Shown: positions 48,004-59,544 of the stretch, one piece after another
How the letters are laid out: each line of letters opens with the position of its first letter
How positions within the stretch are numbered: position 1 is the first letter of the stretch
Assembly (NCBI GenBank): GCA_030544215.1
Contig: JARZZO010000011.1
Coordinates: 50,465,587 to 50,529,586, forward strand
DNA length: 64,000 nucleotides
Origin: Zantedeschia hybrid cultivar
Taxonomy: Eukaryota > Streptophyta > Magnoliopsida > Alismatales > Araceae
Reading direction: 5' to 3'
Program-made: the position numbers and the translations under genes
The notes under the pieces: model-generated
Databases searched by the model: none
What the model saw: only the letters and a program-made list of their open reading frames with translations
What the model was told of the DNA's origin: nothing

Positions 48004-49243
48004 GGGTGTGTTATGAGTACTTGAATGAAGGTCAAGTGATCACCTGTGTAGTTAGAGTCTATGCATGTTTGATGGGAGGTTTCTCTAATGCACTGGTTCA
48101 CAGATTTTTATGTTAACTGTGGACAGTTTTCATGACCTTTAGAGGCTGGTTTGTGAGTGACATTATCCCCTCTATTGGACAGGTTTTGTGAATAGATTTT
48201 TGTATCAATTGTGGGTAGGTTTACATATTATTTGTGGACAGGTTTGCGTATCATTTGGGTGCAGGTTTTCAAGTGGTATTATACCCTCTAATTGAGGCTT
48301 GAAGTGGGACCATGCATTGTCTATAACTGTGAGGGTTTGTGAGAGTATCTTGAGGTGCATTTTCTGAACCTTATTCGGTTGCATACTGTGCAGAGATGGA
48401 TGTGTCTGAGAAGATTTATTTTTTGTTTTTATAGTTCATGGCTGAACAGTCCATGTCATATGTGTCAACATTTAATCGATTACTCTAGTTGGGGATTGTC
48501 ATGTACACATATATATGCAGTGTTATACTCTTACTATTACTGTAAGGATGTGTATATGTGAGGGTGTGATTGTGACGATGTGCGTGTGCATAAAGGTGTG
48601 GCTGTGAAGATGTGTGTGTGTGTGAGGATGTAATTATAGGGTTTGACTGTGGGGATGTGAAGAATTGTCGAGTGTGTGTAACTTTAGTTCCTAAACTGCA
48701 CTATGTTGCTTGAACTGCACTATGCTGCCCACGATTATTTTAAAAACAAAAAAGGAGGAGGTCCAATAATTTTATTTATATTTATTTCTATCCAGGATGT
48801 GTTTATGAAAGTAATGATCAGATTTTTGAGCAAATTTACCTTGTGTGGCTGAGTGTATCCTATATGTGTCTAATAGCTAATTGCTTAAGTTACAAATATG
48901 CACTATAACACCTAAGTGCACTGCACGTATGGCATTTATCAAATGAACATAGAGAAGGTATTATAGTCATGTGCATTTATTACTCCAGATGTATGACATG
49001 ATAAGTATAGGATTTAAGGGACAAATGCATACTGTGTGGATAAGGGTGGGCTTGTATGATACATGTCTGTCTAGTATCTAATTGTGTGTTGTTTATAATT
49101 GTTCCTTATGCCACGTGAACAGTACAATATAACTGGCAACTGTATAATCGTACAGCTGTTACAATCTTTTGACCGTATAACTGTGCAGTTATCTTATTTA
49201 CATGAGTATACGACTGTGTGACTGTCTTAACTATAAGACTATA
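48004..49243. other. GTG-rich stretch, no gene
   Basis: Repeated phrases such as GTGGACAGGTTTGC (48115-48270), a GTGTGTGTGAGGATG-type simple repeat (about 48540-48660), and near 49150-49240 repeats of GTATAACTGTGCAGTT/GACTGT. No gene recognised. Confidence 0.35.
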
Positions 49244-51455
49244 TGTAAGGATTGAGGTTTTCGGATCCAGTTATCAGGTCAGTTTTCGGGGTCGGATCTC
49301 TTAGTACAAGCCCTAATGGGGCTGAGACTCAGTTTTGTATCGCGTCGAGCCAGGCTCGACGCGGTTTAAACGGCGTCCAGCAATGTAGACGCGTTTTAGG
49401 CTGTGCCACGTGGGCGCCACCTGGGCTGGCCTTGGGTCGCGAAAGTACGGCCCCGGTCATATCGTCTGAATGGCGTCTTGGATGGACGACGCCTTCCAGA
49501 GTACGACCCTGGCTTGTTAGTGTACGGCTCGGTCTTGTCATCTGAAAGACGTCGGGCATGCACGACGCGTTTTACCCAGCTTCTGGTTGACCCCGCGAAC
49601 CCTCTTTCCTTTCCCTCATTTCCTCCTCCCTCTTCTCTCTCCTCTCTTCCTCCGGCGAGCAGGCGGCTCCTTTTCCCCCCTCCTTCCTTTTCCTCCCACC
49701 ATTTTATCTCTCCCTCCACTCCATCGACCTCCTAACTCCCACCACTACCACCACCATCTCCTCCGCGGCGTTTTTCTCTCCGAACGGCGGCCGACGTCCC
49801 GGTGGAGTAACGGCGTCTACGGCGGTACCGGCGGCGGCGTGGGGCGAGGCGGGTAGGCGGCTTGAAACTTGGAGGAGTTCAAGTAACCGGTAGGGTGACG
49901 ATCCCCGTGGTGTTTCAACTTAAAATCATGTTTGTTTTCCTGCTTTCAAGCATGTTTTGGGAACTTCTGGGGTAAAATGCTAATTGCATGTATGGAAAAA
50001 TTGTGGGATTTAATAGTAGTTAGGTTCTCCTCCTTCCCCTTTATGTTTTACGGCCTTTTTGTACGTTTTGGGGGAGAAATCCCACCTTGTGGATTGGGGG
50101 AATGGGGGAGAGAACCTGTCTGTCGGGCCTAAATGGCGTCGAGGGAAAGCGACGCCTTTTAGAAAGGTGGCTCCCACCTACGACGCGATTTAGCCTAATA
50201 ACAGACCATGTTTCTGGACTGATGAGCGTCCAGGAACAGCGACGCCTTTCAAAAGGCGACTTGCGTGGGCGACGCGTTTTAAGTGAAATCGTCCCGTAGC
50301 CTGTCCCTGCTTCTGTCGCTATCAGGCGACAAGGGACAGCGACACCTTTCAAAAGGCGGCGACATGTGACGACGCGTTTTAGGCCATTTCCGAGGCCATA
50401 TTTCACATGAACCAGTTTAGGAGGCTTGAATGGCATCGGCCTTGGGCGACGCGATTCAAGACAGAACCACATTAATTCATGCTGTTAACATATCTTCACA
50501 CTGTTAGATAGTTTGGTTAATTGCATGTTTAAAATCGTACTTGAGGATGAGGATTTTTACGTAGTCGGATCGCACTGTGTTGTGTTTTTGTGCGACCGTA
50601 GACCTAGAGTGACAGTTGTAACACTTGTCACCCTGTGTCGGTGTGGGAGGGACACAGCGCTGGTGTGGGAGTGGTGGGGTGATGCCTAGAGAGAGGGTCA
50701 CCTGGTGTACCCCAGGGTTAGCTAGTACCGGTGTAGGAGTGGTACCTGTGGAGTGTCACTCGTGCTGGGGGAAGCAGAAACCACCTAGAGCTAGTTGGGC
50801 CGGAGTAGCTAGTGTGCTATCCAAGGGGTTACTGTTTGGTCTCAACGAGTCGGTGTTTCCCGCGTTCGGCTGTGTGGTTGACGTGTTTTGCCGAAACGCT
50901 AGTTGTAGGCTCCCTGGTAGAATGGTTTCAGAGTTGTGTATGTTATATCTCGAATGCATGTGTTTTATATCGAAATTTAGGAATTATGTTACATTTTTAC
51001 TTGCTTATTCTACCTGTATATGTGTTACTGCACTTGTGGGTGCGTGAGTGGGCGGTGGGGATCGAAGGATCCCTACTGAGTCTTTTCGTTGAGACTCACC
51101 CCTGCGGTTTTCAGGTTAGGATTTCAGGCAGGCTTAGCGAGAAGAGTGCTACTTTGGGGTGCGCGCCAACAGCCATTGTTCCGGGGTATGCCCCGACGTA
51201 GTTGTTATTTTATTTTCTAGCATGTACGCTTAATTATTTCTTTTTAGTTGGAGTATGTAATTATTTGCTATGTCGAGTCGCATTGTAATAATTTTTAATT
51301 CTTGCACTTCCTTTTCAATTCAATGCGATGTGAATGTTTAGCTTAGTTTATTATTTATTTCCCAGACTTATCTAGATCCTGGTTCGGCTCCAAATTAATG
51401 ATTCGGTACCCATTTAGTAATCGGATCTCCGATCATAGGGTGGCGGGTCGTTACA
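49244..51455 (+). mobile_element. Solo LTR (Ty3/gypsy type), 2212 bp
   Basis: Begins TGTAAGGATTGAGG and ends GCGGGTCGTTACA, the TG..CA form of LTRs; the ending resembles many plant gypsy LTRs. The target duplication is not clean (CTATA before, CTTAT after). It contains GCGTCG-type palindromes, a GC-rich segment near 49750-49860, and a CGGTGTGGGAGTGG region. ORFs of up to 140 codons here are side effects of GC content. No gag-pol adjoins it. Confidence 0.75.
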
Positions 51456-51740
51456 CTTATGACTGTATGACTATAAGACTGTGAGATATATACGGTGTAT
51501 GTTGTGGTTATTTAAGACAAAGCGACACCTCGCACTAGTTGTGTTTCCCCTTTATAACTGAGACCCTTGTCACGATAAGGATCAGAGAGCTTGCCCAACT
51601 ATAAGATTGGGAGGTATGTCAAGACCTTGGACAATCTTATAACTAGGAGATACGAGTCCAGTCTCAGCTTACCTGACTATGACAGTAAGAGATACTAGCT
51701 TGTGTACACACATAGTTGGTCTCTGGACTTCACGATTTTA
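51456..51740. other. Short flank of solo LTR
   Basis: GACTATAAGACTGTGAG-type repeats like those left of the LTR, then unique sequence without a gene. Confidence 0.3.
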
Positions 51741-51935
51741 CGAGCCGTCGAGGCCGATTAGTCCTACCAACTTGCCTCATTGTGGAGCCGAGTTGGGTCA
51801 AGCTCGAGCTTGGCTCGTTTGATTAGACGAGCCTAAATTGGAGCTCAAGCTTGGTACAATTGATTAAATTAGTCGAGCCTGACTCAGGCAAAGCTCGAGT
51901 AACTCGTGAGCAGCTCGGCTTGTGGCCTCCCTAGC
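51740..51935. repeat. Block E
   Basis: CCGAGTTGGGTCAAGCTCGAG and GGCTCGTTTGATTAGACGAG; near-identical to 2150-2340. Confidence 0.7.
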
Positions 51936-52535
51936 TCCGACTACTTATTAAAAATCGAAAATATTATCTATGTTAAAGTTAGAAACCAGAGGAGGAGGAG
52001 GAATGTATCACCTTACTTAAAAGTTGAGAGGAGATTTACCGAAGTCCAGGTTGTTATTGACATATTGTCGAGCTGCCCCCATTTTGACATCTTCTTCTTA
52101 CTAGGAACTACAAATCTTATGTTAAAGTTAGAAACCAAAAGAGGAGACAGAATGTATCATCTTACATGAAAGGAGATTCATCAAAGTTTGAGGTGCTACT
52201 GAGATGAGCTGCCCCCAATTTGATGCTTCGTACTTACTAGGAACTACAAATCTTATGCGAAAGTTAGAAACAAAACAAGAAGCCGGAACGTATCTCACCT
52301 TGCATAAAAGGAGATTCATCAAAATCCGAGCTATTGCTAAGATATTGCCGAACTACCCCCATTTTGATGCCTACAACTACTTAGTTAAAAACTACAAATT
52401 TTATCTATGTAAAAGATAGAAACCAAAGGAAAAGAAAGAATGTATCACCTTACCTGAAAGTGAGGTTCTACTGAGATGAGCTGCCCCCAATCTGATGCGT
52501 CGTACTTTTTAGAAACTACAAATCTTATACTGGAT
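51935..52535. repeat. Block A array 8
   Basis: About four units in the same order and with much the same sequence as 2340-2890, so this E+A segment and the one at 2.1 kb are copies of each other. Confidence 0.8.
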
Positions 52536-52773
52536 CATGAGCAAGCCCCACTCCAGACGATCCAGAAAAAGAAAGGCAGAAAGAAGACAAAGCTAGAGAA
52601 AAGGGCATAAAAAAGAAAACAAAATGACACAGCATGACAGAGAATTCAAAGGAAAAGCAAGCAAATGAAAAACTTAGGATTTTTGAGGTGGTAGTTTGCA
52701 GCTTTCTCCTTCTTTTCCTCCTTTGCTCTGTCAGGTTCAGCTCTACGATAACATTTCTTGGAACTACAATTGG

Positions 52774-53521
52774 CTATTTCTCAGAACTAGGAACCTGAAT
52801 AGAGAGAAGGCGAGCACGAATGAAACAAGAGATATCCTACTTTAGATCAATGCTTAAGTTTTTGTGATGGTTGGTGCCAAGAAGTTCCCAATAATTGATG
52901 AAGAAAAGACATCAAAATTTTCATTTCAATTTACCTAATGTTAAAGTGTGAACAACCACTTTAATGGAAATAAAAAAAGCATAATGTAATGAAAGTTATA
53001 CAGCTTTCTTTTCTTCCCTGGCAAAATGGAAGTTACAATCAAATGTTGGATAAGAAAAAACATTAATGCACCTTAGCAGCATCTTCAGAACTGTTCTTCA
53101 CAGGCATGTAGGCAACCCACATGTCGATGACCCAAAGAAGGGAAACCAAGTCTCCAAGAATGAAAATCAGAAGTACAAGAGAGTAAAGGAATATGACGAG
53201 CAGGCAGCAAAATGCAGATATCTTACTTGGGCAAAAAATCATGCTACAATGTCAATAAGAAAATCATAAAAGAAAAGAACATGTAGACAGAAGGTTGTGT
53301 GCATTATGCATCATGGCAGATCGATCAGATCTATATAGGATTTTAATGACAACGTAAGAATGGCAAGTTGATATCTTTATTCAGATTCAGAGGATGGCTA
53401 CATTCTTCAAGTTGAAATGTAATTAACTTACCAAGAAAAAGTATAGACAAACAACAGTAAGAAAATTTGTGATTAATATCAGGCCACTTAGCAATGGCAG
53501 CAAAGGAGCAGCAGTTAAGAA
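52774..53521 (-). pseudogene. 3' exons of a membrane-protein gene, unknown family
   Basis: Three minus-strand exons fit by phase (all phase 0) and splice signals. 53521-53432 (30 codons) starts FLTAAPLLPLLSGLILITNF, with acceptor ATTCATTATAG and donor GTAAGT. 53221-53072 (50 codons) includes FLYSLVLLIFILGDLVSLLW and ends MPVKNSSEDAAK, with donor GTGCAT; its acceptor (CCCAAGTAAG) is weak. 52794-52774 encodes VPSSEK and a stop, with acceptor CTCTCTATTCAG. The product would span the membrane at least twice, with a short hydrophilic tail. Upstream exons are not found; an inverted-repeat element and a gypsy fragment lie there. This could be a gene truncated by insertions or the end of a gene with long introns. 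I do not recognise the protein. 52536-52773 and the introns hold nothing else. Confidence 0.4.
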
Positions 53522-53673
53522 CTATAATGAATCCAGTATGTTGAATGTTGTTTCTTCTGAAAGTGGATTGTATCACACATCTATTCAATTGGACAAAGAA
53601 GACACATAAGTAAATAAAAGAGGCTGTACCCCAGCCCCAAAAAATCAGCTTCCACATACATTAAACCCATCAC

Positions 53674-54390
53674 CATAGTTGTCAAGGCGGTCAACCAAGG
53701 CATGCTTGGGGTCCCCAAGCACCTAATCGCTTAGGCGCCCACCTACATGTACACTTCATAATAATATATTTATATCACACAAATTTACACTAGTTTAACA
53801 TTAACATGAAAAATATGAAGACGACATTAACACATTGTGCATTTGTGCTGCGCACACAGTGCACTTGTGTGCAGAATAGTGCACTGTGTGTGAGAGGCAG
53901 AGGGGGAGGGGAAGGAAGAAGGGGGGGTTGTTTGAGGGATATATGTATATAATCACATTAATTTAACATTGACATGAAAAGTATGAAGATAATAACAGTA
54001 ATATGACATTAACATTCTCGGCACTATGCTGCTCATACAGTGCACTGTGTGTCAGAGGTGGAAGGTTGGGAGGGGAAGGAAGAAAAACAAAAAAAAAAGG
54101 TGGGGGTAGGGGGGAGAGAGAGGGAGAGAGAACTTACTCTGGAGAAGATGCTTACCTAAACTTCACGGCAGCGGCAGCTTGGTGGCGGTCAATGGCCGGC
54201 GGCAGCTCCACAGCAACAGTGGAGGGGAGAAATCCTTCGGCGGCTGGAAGTGGAACACCAGGGGGAATGGGGACGGGGGTAGGGCAAATGAGGGGTTGGG
54301 GGGGTTAGGCTTGGGTTTAGGTTAGACTTAAATGATCCTAATGGAGCCAGACTAGGCGAGCACCTTGGACAACTAGGCTGCTTCAACAAG
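53674..54390. mobile_element. Inverted-repeat element (MITE-like)
   Basis: Left end TAGTTGTCAAGGCGG, right end CACCTTGGACAACTA: imperfectly inverted termini. Interior has GCTTAGGCGCC near 53730, two similar AT-rich stretches with GTGCACTGTGTGTGAG (53885 and about 54035), and G-rich tracts. The same kind of end is found near 23150. No target duplication could be fixed. Confidence 0.45.
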
Positions 54391-54414
54391 CGCCTTAGAC
54401 ACTTTTCCACATAA

Positions 54415-54900
54415 ATAAAAAATGGGCAGTGGGCCAACAAACTACCCAATATTCTCTGGGCCTACGGCACCATCAACCAGACGGTAACGAGCAAAACCCC
54501 CTTTTATATGGCCTACGGGGTTAAAGTCTTATCCTCATCGAGATTAAAGCCCCATCAAATCAAATCTTATACAATACGAAGGATTGGTGGATCGATTGTA
54601 CCTTATTGGCGAGACAAGAGACTTTGCGCAAATCTGACTCGCAGCATATCAGCAGAGGATGGCGTGATACACGCCCGAATAAAGCCTCAAAACATTGAAG
54701 CCAGCGACTTAGTGCTCGGAGATGCTTGCACCTACAGCCCAACCGATGCCTCTAAGAAGCTAGCTTCAAACTGGGAAGGGCCCTAACGAATAAGAAAAGT
54801 TGTTCGTTAACGCATATATCTTTTTGAAACAATAAGGGGGCCATCCCATCCCACACGCATGGAATGCAGAATGGCTTCAACGTTATTATATGTAGTTTAA
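54415..54900 (+). pseudogene. Gypsy (Tat-type) pol C-terminal fragment
   Basis: End of the integrase region of a Ty3/gypsy element: NGQWANKLPNILWAYGT, TSKTPFYMAYGVKVL, then DLVLGDACTYSPTDASKKLA and NWEGP followed by a stop at 54784-54786. In a shifted frame it ends HAWNAEWLQRYYM at about 54897. These are the conserved positions of plant gypsy integrases (LP..LWAYRTT, TPF.LAYG, DLVL, KL..NWEGPY, WNA..L..YY). The upstream pol and gag are missing. WNA..L..YY and the downstream antisense ORF fit the Tat lineage, an inference. Confidence 0.75.
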
Positions 54901-54961
54901 TGATGAATGTAAATCGTCCGTTGAGGTACATATCTTCTCGAAACACTCAAAGGGCCTAAGT

Positions 54962-55827
54962 AATGCAATGTCGGTGTTACAAAATCACTCTACTGGTACT
55001 TAGCCGTGTAAATCGACTCACCTATGGGATGGACTCGGGAGCAACCCTTGGCCGTGCAAACCTACTCCCCTATAGGAGGGAGTCAATAGCAGCCTTTAGC
55101 ATGCAAACTGTGTAAGGATTGAGGTTTTCGGATCCGGGTATCGGGTCAGTTTTCGGGGTCGATCCCGTAGTTCAGGCCCTGATGGGGCTGCGACTCAATT
55201 CTGTATCGCGTCGAGCCAGGCTCGACGCGGTTTAAACGACGTCCAGCAATGTAGACGCGTTTTAGACTGTGCCACGTGGACGCCACGTGGGCTGGCCTTG
55301 GGTCGCGAGAGTACGGCCCCGATCATATCGTCTGAATGGCGTCTTGGATGGACGACGCCATTCAGAGTACAACCCTGGCTTGTCAGTGTACGGCAATGCA
55401 ATGTCGGTGTTACAAAATCACTCTAATGGTACTTAGCCGTATAAATCGACTCACCTATGGGATGGACTCAGGAGCGACCCTTGGCCGTGCAAACCTACTC
55501 CCCTATAGGAGGGAGTCAATAGCAGCCTTTAGCATGCAAACTGTGTAAGGATTGAGGTTTTCGGATCCGGGTATCGGGTCAGTTTTCGGGGTCGATCCCG
55601 TAGTTCAGGCCCTGATGGGGCTGAGACTCAATTCTGTATCGCGTCGAGCCAGGCTCGACGCGGTTTAAACGACGTCCAGCAATGTAGACGCGTTTTAGAC
55701 TGTGACACGTGGGTGCCACGTGGGCTGGCCTTGGGTCGCGAGAGTACGGCCCCGGTCATATCGTCTGAATGACGTCTTGGATGGACGACGCCATTCAGAG
55801 TACGACCCTGGTTTGTCAGTGTACGGC
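54962..55827. repeat. 433-bp tandem duplication across an LTR junction
   Basis: 54962-55394 and 55395-55827 are near-identical (AATGCAATGTCGGTGTTAC at both starts; GTGTACGGC at both ends). Each unit holds ~149 bp of gypsy flank, the AACTG target site and the first ~284 bp of the LTR, so the duplication happened after the LTR inserted. Confidence 0.92.
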
Positions 55828-57728
55828 CCAGTCTTGTCATCTGAAAGACGTCGGGCGTACACGACGCATTTTACCCAGTTTCTGGTTACCTCGCGAACCC
55901 TCCTTCCTTTTCCTCATTTCTTCCTTCCTTCTCTCTCTCCTCCCTTCCTCCGGCGACTCAGGCGACGCCTCCTCTCCCTCCTTTTCCTCCCACCATTTCG
56001 TCTCCCCCTCCACTCCATCGACCTCCTAACTCCCACCACTACCACCACCACCTCCTCCACGGCGTTTTCTCTCCGAACGGCGGCCGACGTCCCGGTGGAG
56101 TAACGACGTCCTCGGCGGTACCGGCGGTGGCGTGGGGCGAGACGGGTGGGCGGCTTGGAGCTTGGAGGAGTTCGAGTAACCGGTGGGGTGACGATTCCTA
56201 TTGTATTTCATTAAAAAGCATGTTTAGGAGTGTTTTTTAGGTGAAAATGTTAAATGCATGAGATGAGAAATTGGGTGTTTTAATGGGTAGTTAGGTTCTC
56301 CTCCTTTTCTCCCTAAGTTTCATTGTCTTTTCGTTCGTTTTAGGGGAGAAATCCCAATTTGTGGATTGGGGGAAACGGAGGGAAGAACCTGTCTGTCTGG
56401 ACTAAATGGCGTCGAGGGACAGGGACGCCTTTTAGAAAGGCGGCTCCCATCCACGACGCGATTTAGCCCAATAACAGACCCTGTCCCGGGACTGATAAGC
56501 GTCCAGGGACAGCGACGCCTTTCAAAAGGCGACTTGCGTGAACGACGCATTTTAGTGGAAATCACCCCGTAGCCTGTCCCTGCTTCTGTCGCTGTCAGGC
56601 GACGAGGGACAACGACGCCTTTCAAAAGGCGACTGCATGTGACGACGCATTTTAGGCCATTTTCGAGGCCAAGTTTTTATGAACTAGTTTAGGAGGCTTG
56701 AATGGTGTCGGCTTTGGACGACGCGATTCAAGACAGAACACATTAATTCATGTTATTAATATGTGTTACATTGTTAGATAGTTTGGTTAATTGCATGATT
56801 GTAATCGTACTCGAGGATGAGGATTCCTGTGTGACCGGATCGCACCGTGTTGTGTTTCGTGCGACCGTGGGCCTAAAGTGACAGTTGTAGCGCTTTATCA
56901 CCCTGTGTTGGTGTGGGTGGAACACAGTGCCGGTGTGGGTGTGGCGGGGTGATGCCTAGTGAGAGAGGATCACCTGGTGAACCCCGGGGTTAGCTAGTAC
57001 CGGTGTGGGTATGGTACCTGTGAAGTGTCACTCGTGCTGAGAGAAGTAGTAACCACCTAGAGCATGTTAGGTCGGAGTAGCTAGCATGTTATCCGAGGGG
57101 TTACTACTTGGTCTCAGCGGGTCGGTGTTTCCCACCTTTGTTTGTGTGGTTGGCGTGTTTTGCCGAGACGTTGGTTGTGGGGTCCCTAGTGGAATGGTTT
57201 TAGAATTATGCATGTTATATTTCGAATGCATGTGGTTCATATCGAAATTTAGGAGTAGTAATTATTGCTTTACTTGCTTACTTTACCTTCAGCTGTGTTT
57301 TTGCACTTGTGGGTGTGTGAGTGGGCAGTGGGGATCGAAGGATCCCTAGTGAGTCTTTTCGTTGAGACTCACCCCTGCGGTTTTCAGGTGAGGGTTCCAG
57401 GCAGGCTTAGCGAGGAGAGTACCGCTTTGAGTTGCGCGTCAGCGGCTGTTGTTCCGGGGTATGCCCCGACGTAGTTGTTATTTTATTTCTGGCTTGTATG
57501 CTTAATTATTTCTTTTCAGTTGGAATATGTAATTATTTGCTGTGTCGAGTCGCATTGTAATAACTTTTAATTCTTGCACTTTCTTTTTTAATTCAATGCG
57601 ATGTGAATGTTTAGCTTAGTTTATTGTTTATTTCCCAGACTTACCTAGATCCTGGTTTGGTTCCAAATTAATGATTCGGTACCCATTTAGTAATCGGATC
57701 CCCGATTATAGGGTAGCGGGTCGTTACA
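55544..57728 (+). mobile_element. Solo LTR (same family), 2185 bp
   Basis: TGTAAGGATTGAGG to GCGGGTCGTTACA, with a 5-bp target duplication AACTG at 55539-55543 (and 55106-55110) and 57729-57733. A partial first copy of its start lies at 55111-55394. Similar along its whole length to 49244-51455. No internal region, so it is a product of LTR-LTR recombination. Confidence 0.88.
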
Positions 57729-57733
57729 AACTG

Positions 57734-58296
57734 ACTCCCCTGCAGGAAGGAATCGGGAACAGTAAGGTTGAAATGACAGCACAAATGAGAATATAGTGGT
57801 TAAATCGTACAATCCAACTCCTCTACGGGAGGGAGTCAGGAGCGACATGAGTCGTTGTCATCATTAGGATTCACTGCTAACATAACGTTATTCTACCGTA
57901 CTATCTGACGCCCCTATGGAGGGATTCAAAAACGATTCTTCGCAACAAAAGTCGATACCGGGCAATCTACTTAAATGGGAAAACTGTAGGATAAAAGGTT
58001 AACTTCATTTTCAAAGAAAGAAGGGCCTTCAACCCATTTACAAAAGGTTTACAGCCTTAAGTCTTAGATGCTTATAAAAGACACAAAGAGAGAGAGAGAG
58101 AGAAGTGCGGAGCCAGAAGTGCCACAGGCTCAGGCCTCAGTCTGGCCGCCTTGACGTCATTACCCCCATTAGAGTTCATTAGGGAAGCACCAGGCATAGC
58201 CGAACTTGAAGGGGATGAGGGGATGTCTCTAGCGTAAGGCCCAAGTTGAAGGCCATTTTAACCGACTGGCCCAGAAATCGAGTAGAGAGTAGAGCC
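57734..58296. repeat. Gypsy 3' region with ACTCCCC...GGGAGT hairpins
   Basis: Continues 54900-55110. Hairpin modules such as CTACTCCCCTATAGGAGGGA (near 55065), GACTCCCCTGCAGGAAGG (57732), CTCCTCTACGGGAGGGAG (57818) and GACGCCCCTATGGAGGG (57908) recur every ~90 bp once the LTR is removed. A GA microsatellite is at 58085-58110. No gene. Confidence 0.5.
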
Positions 58297-58722
58297 TCAG
58301 AGTATTAGGGGCCAGCTTTGAAGAGCTCGACGGCATTCTTTGCCTCCTCCCGATCTCGACTGGCTCTTCCGTTGCTTTATTCGCCCCCGTCTGCTCCTCA
58401 GACAAGCCGCTTCAAAGCCCACCCTTAATTTTAGGATGGTTTCTTCCTTCTCCTTCAAGGCGCCTTCGAGAGCCGCCACCTTATAGTCCACCACCTCCCT
58501 CTCCGCTTTGGCCTTCTTATGAAGCTCCGATTGCTAAAGCACCTTGTTCCCCATCTTCAAGTTAATGGCTAAGAGGGCATCGACATGCTCTTCGAGGCCA
58601 TGCTTTAGAACCCCCACTTTAGCCGCGGCAAAGTGGTCAGACACTTGGTCGACGTCCTCGAGCCACTCCCTAATGTGTGCGTAGCGACGGACGAGGGTGG
58701 CGCTAAGGGAAGCAGAATGCAA
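58297..58722 (-). pseudogene. Antisense coiled-coil ORF in gypsy remnant
   Basis: From ATG 58722 on the minus strand: MHSASLSATLVRRYAHIREW, HVDALLAINLKMGNKVL, stop at 58534-58536, then in the same frame group VDYKVAALEGALKEKEETIL and a basic tail ending at 58297. The second part has heptad-like Leu/Ile spacing. Antisense ORFs between pol and the 3' LTR are known from Tat-lineage elements, which fits the pol fragment at 54.4 kb. A TATA box lies upstream at 58949-58957. Broken by at least one stop. Confidence 0.45.
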
Positions 58723-58819
58723 CGGAAAGACGACTAAGATTGACTAACCAAGTCGACTCAAAATGAACAAAGAATGGACGAGAGTTCACCATCACCACGT
58801 GGTGCACACAATGCGTTGC

Positions 58820-58905
58820 AAGCCCTCAGGAGGGGATGGATTGGAGTTCGCCCCAAACAATCCGGACAGTCATCCCTTACAAGCCCTCAGGAGGGGATGG
58901 ATTGG
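58820..58905. repeat. 61-bp direct repeat
   Basis: AAGCCCTCAGGAGGGGATGG at 58820 and 58881, followed by a CT microsatellite (58906-58922). Lies in the probable leader of the antisense ORF. Confidence 0.8.
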
Positions 58906-58947
58906 TCTCTCTCTCTCTCTCTCAACCCCTTGCAGCCTCCTTCCCCC

Positions 58948-58957
58948 CTATTTATAG
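58948..58957 (-). promoter_or_regulatory. TATA box for antisense ORF
   Basis: CTATAAATAG on the minus strand, a near-ideal plant TATA box, about 225 bp upstream of the ATG at 58722, with a GA-rich leader between. Prediction only. Confidence 0.45.
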
Positions 58958-59544
58958 AAGGGTTAGGGAGGTGGTAAGGGGGGTGTTAAGGCGGTGGGGA
59001 AGGTCCCCCCCCCCTTAGTGGGGGCGGTGGTCCCCTTTGGGCCTAAAGGAAGCTCATGAGGCATAAAGAACGAGGATTATAAACCCTCCATATATCATTA
59101 TGCTGATTGACATGCAAATTACAAGTATACAAGGAAATTCCAAGTTGCCTCCACAATTAAGGGGTCAAGTCCATGTGAAGCATGGAATTAGATAACGATG
59201 CTAGAATATACACGGGTTGCATGCCATCGACTTTGTCTCTAACGCACAGCCAGTGGAGGGCATTTGTTGAAACAAAAAAAAAGAGAGAGAGAGAGAGAAA
59301 AGACGTAGAAAGCACCAAGAGTGGCTTGCAGCAGCAGTAGAGAAGCAAGCAAGCAAGAGTAGTAGCAGGTGCAGTAGCAAAACTCCCAATAGGAGCAGGC
59401 CACAGCAGCAGAAGCACCAGCAGAGGTAGGCAGCACCAACAAAAACTCCCAACAGGAGCAAGCGACAGCGGTAAGAGCAAAAGGAGGAGGGGCCAGCCCT
59501 TTTTGCATATAATTTTTTTAAAAAAAAAGCGATAAGCATAAAGG
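58958..59544. other. Spacer with GA and CAG-rich stretches
   Basis: GA run at 59281-59298 and AGCAGCAG/AGGAGCA-rich text at 59325-59500. ORFs here are low-complexity (Leu/Cys on -). No gene. Confidence 0.4.

Noticed and set aside
49403..49856. GC-rich ORFs of about 90-110 codons in the LTR as genes
   Set aside because: They overlap on both strands, consist of low-complexity Pro/Arg/Ser text and are not kept in the second LTR.
49244..57728. The two LTRs as a pair bounding one retrotransposon
   Set aside because: The DNA between them is block E/A, membrane-gene exons and an unrelated gypsy end. The right LTR has its own AACTG duplication on both sides.
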